Assembly: GCA_039923935.1 (NCBI GenBank)
Contig: JBDTBU010000370.1
Coordinates: 1-13,006, forward strand
Source: Paraktedonobacter sp039923935
GTDB lineage: Bacteria; Chloroflexota; Ktedonobacteria; Ktedonobacterales; Ktedonobacteraceae
Length of the DNA: 13,006 bases
Reading direction: 5' to 3'
Shown: positions 12,392-13,006 of the stretch, one piece after another
Position numbering within the stretch: the first letter of the stretch is position 1
Layout: the number at the start of each line of letters is the position of its first letter
Translations under genes and position numbers: made by a program
Notes under the pieces: model-generated
Databases searched by the model: none
What the model was told of the DNA's origin: nothing
The model's input: only the letters and a program-made list of their open reading frames with translations

Positions 12392-13006
12392 CTAGATGGT
12401 ATCGAACGAACTAATTGTCCACTGGTAACTGCCCTGAGTAAAGGCAAGATGCACAGTGTAGCTCTTCCCACCTGATCGCGTGACCTGGACCATCACTTTG
12501 CTCGCATCGTTGGGATCGGCTGTGGATGTATAGTTGGTTACCTGCCCATCGGACGTGTCTAACGCCTGCGCCTGCTGGGTAAAGGCCGCCTGCGTAAGCC
12601 TTGTACCATCTGACTGGGTCATAGTGGACGCCAGATAGTTATAAGCACCAGTATAATCTTGCACCGAAATAGCCAGGTAATAGTTCTGCGCCTCTTCCTG
12701 GGGCGATGTCTCGCTAGCGACGACAGTCGCGTGAAGATTGATTGAAAAGGTATGCGCGGTCTGCCCAGCAAAGTAGATGGCCGCGCCACATGTGCCCACT
12801 ATCAGCAGGAAGATACCGCCAAGTACCCCCAGCACAATCCAGAGCGCCTTGTTCGACTTTGGTGGCTGTGGTTGCTGCACTGGCACATACGTTGGTTGTG
12901 GGTAGACTGGCGGTGCCCCGTACTGCGTCGATGGGTACGGCTGCTGGCTATACTGTTGCTCGTAGGACGATGTATACGGTGATTGCCCGGATGGTGGCTG
13001 TTGCGC
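12392..13006 (-). CDS. Membrane protein with Pro/Gln/Tyr-rich N-terminus, 5' end outside the window
   Basis: The reading frame stays open from its TAG at 12392-12394 to the window edge, so the gene is partial and a GTG at 12886 is internal. The visible 204 residues start with about 50 residues rich in Gln, Pro, Tyr and Ser (for example QQPYPSTQYGAPPVYPQP). One membrane helix follows (about visible residues 54-81, ALWIVLGVLGGIFLLIVGTCGAAIYFAG), then a roughly 120-residue domain that would lie outside the cytoplasm. Its opening EEAQNYYLAISVQDYTGAYNYLAS resembles small DUF4878-like helical/sheet domains of secreted or lipoprotein-like proteins; this is only a resemblance. Proteins of this layout are common in Gram-positive and Chloroflexota genomes and mostly uncharacterised. 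Orientation with the basic KSNK before the helix predicts the N-terminus inside. Confidence 0.8.
   Translation of the reverse strand, partial: AQQPPSGQSPYTSSYEQQYSQQPYPSTQYGAPPVYPQPTYVPVQQPQPPKSNKALWIVLGVLGGIFLLIVGTCGAAIYFAGQTAHTFSINLHATVVASETSPQEEAQNYYLAISVQDYTGAYNYLASTMTQSDGTRLTQAAFTQQAQALDTSDGQVTNYTSTADPNDASKVMVQVTRSGGKSYTVHLAFTQGSYQWTISSFDTI

Noticed and set aside
1..13006. CRISPR arrays, tRNA/rRNA genes, toxin-antitoxin or defence islands
   Set aside because: Reading the gaps on both strands showed no regularly spaced repeats, no cloverleaf-like sequence and no proteins of those families.

Overview
The window looks like a piece of chromosome from a Gram-positive-like, probably Chloroflexota (Ktedonobacteria-type) bacterium. 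This is an inference from the gene set: a ClpC-type unfoldase, a four-domain S1 protein with a charged tail, a Pro/Gln/Tyr-rich single-pass membrane protein, and MerR, TetR and maleylpyruvate-isomerase-fold families typical of large soil genomes. No single marker proves it. I see no CRISPR array, rRNA, tRNA, transposase, phage gene or defence operon.

Layout. (1) 28-4605, minus strand: clpC, split by a one-base frameshift at a six-T run (1276-1281), and upstream of it rpsA. The 557-bp gap between them holds a strong clpC promoter, a hairpin after rpsA and a possible 29-residue membrane peptide on the plus strand. (2) 4606-5131: the long rpsA leader, with two mutually exclusive stems and a 26-codon upstream ORF carrying the only good ribosome-binding site near the rpsA start. 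It is shared with the divergent nudL promoter. (3) 5132-6294, plus strand: a NudL-type CoA pyrophosphatase, apparently translated from a leaderless mRNA, then a small tail-anchored protein. (4) 6395-9205: a P1/S58 (NylC/DmpA-like) self-cleaving hydrolase on the minus strand, divergent from a TetR regulator followed by a maleylpyruvate-isomerase-fold protein. The shared promoter region has two inverted repeats placed like operators. (5) 9207-9276: a perfect 34-bp inverted repeat starting one base after a stop codon, between convergent genes. (6) 9334-13006, minus strand: a Pro/Gln/Tyr-rich membrane protein (5' end outside the window), a SAM methyltransferase 4 nt upstream of endonuclease V (nfi), a tandem-MerR regulator, and an unrecognised 164-residue protein.

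Most of the content is ordinary housekeeping and accessory chromosome. The parts most worth a second look are the rpsA leader, the 70-bp palindrome, the tandem MerR protein, the clpC frameshift and the clean divergent regulatory region at 7337-7585. I did not find a convincing new multi-gene system.
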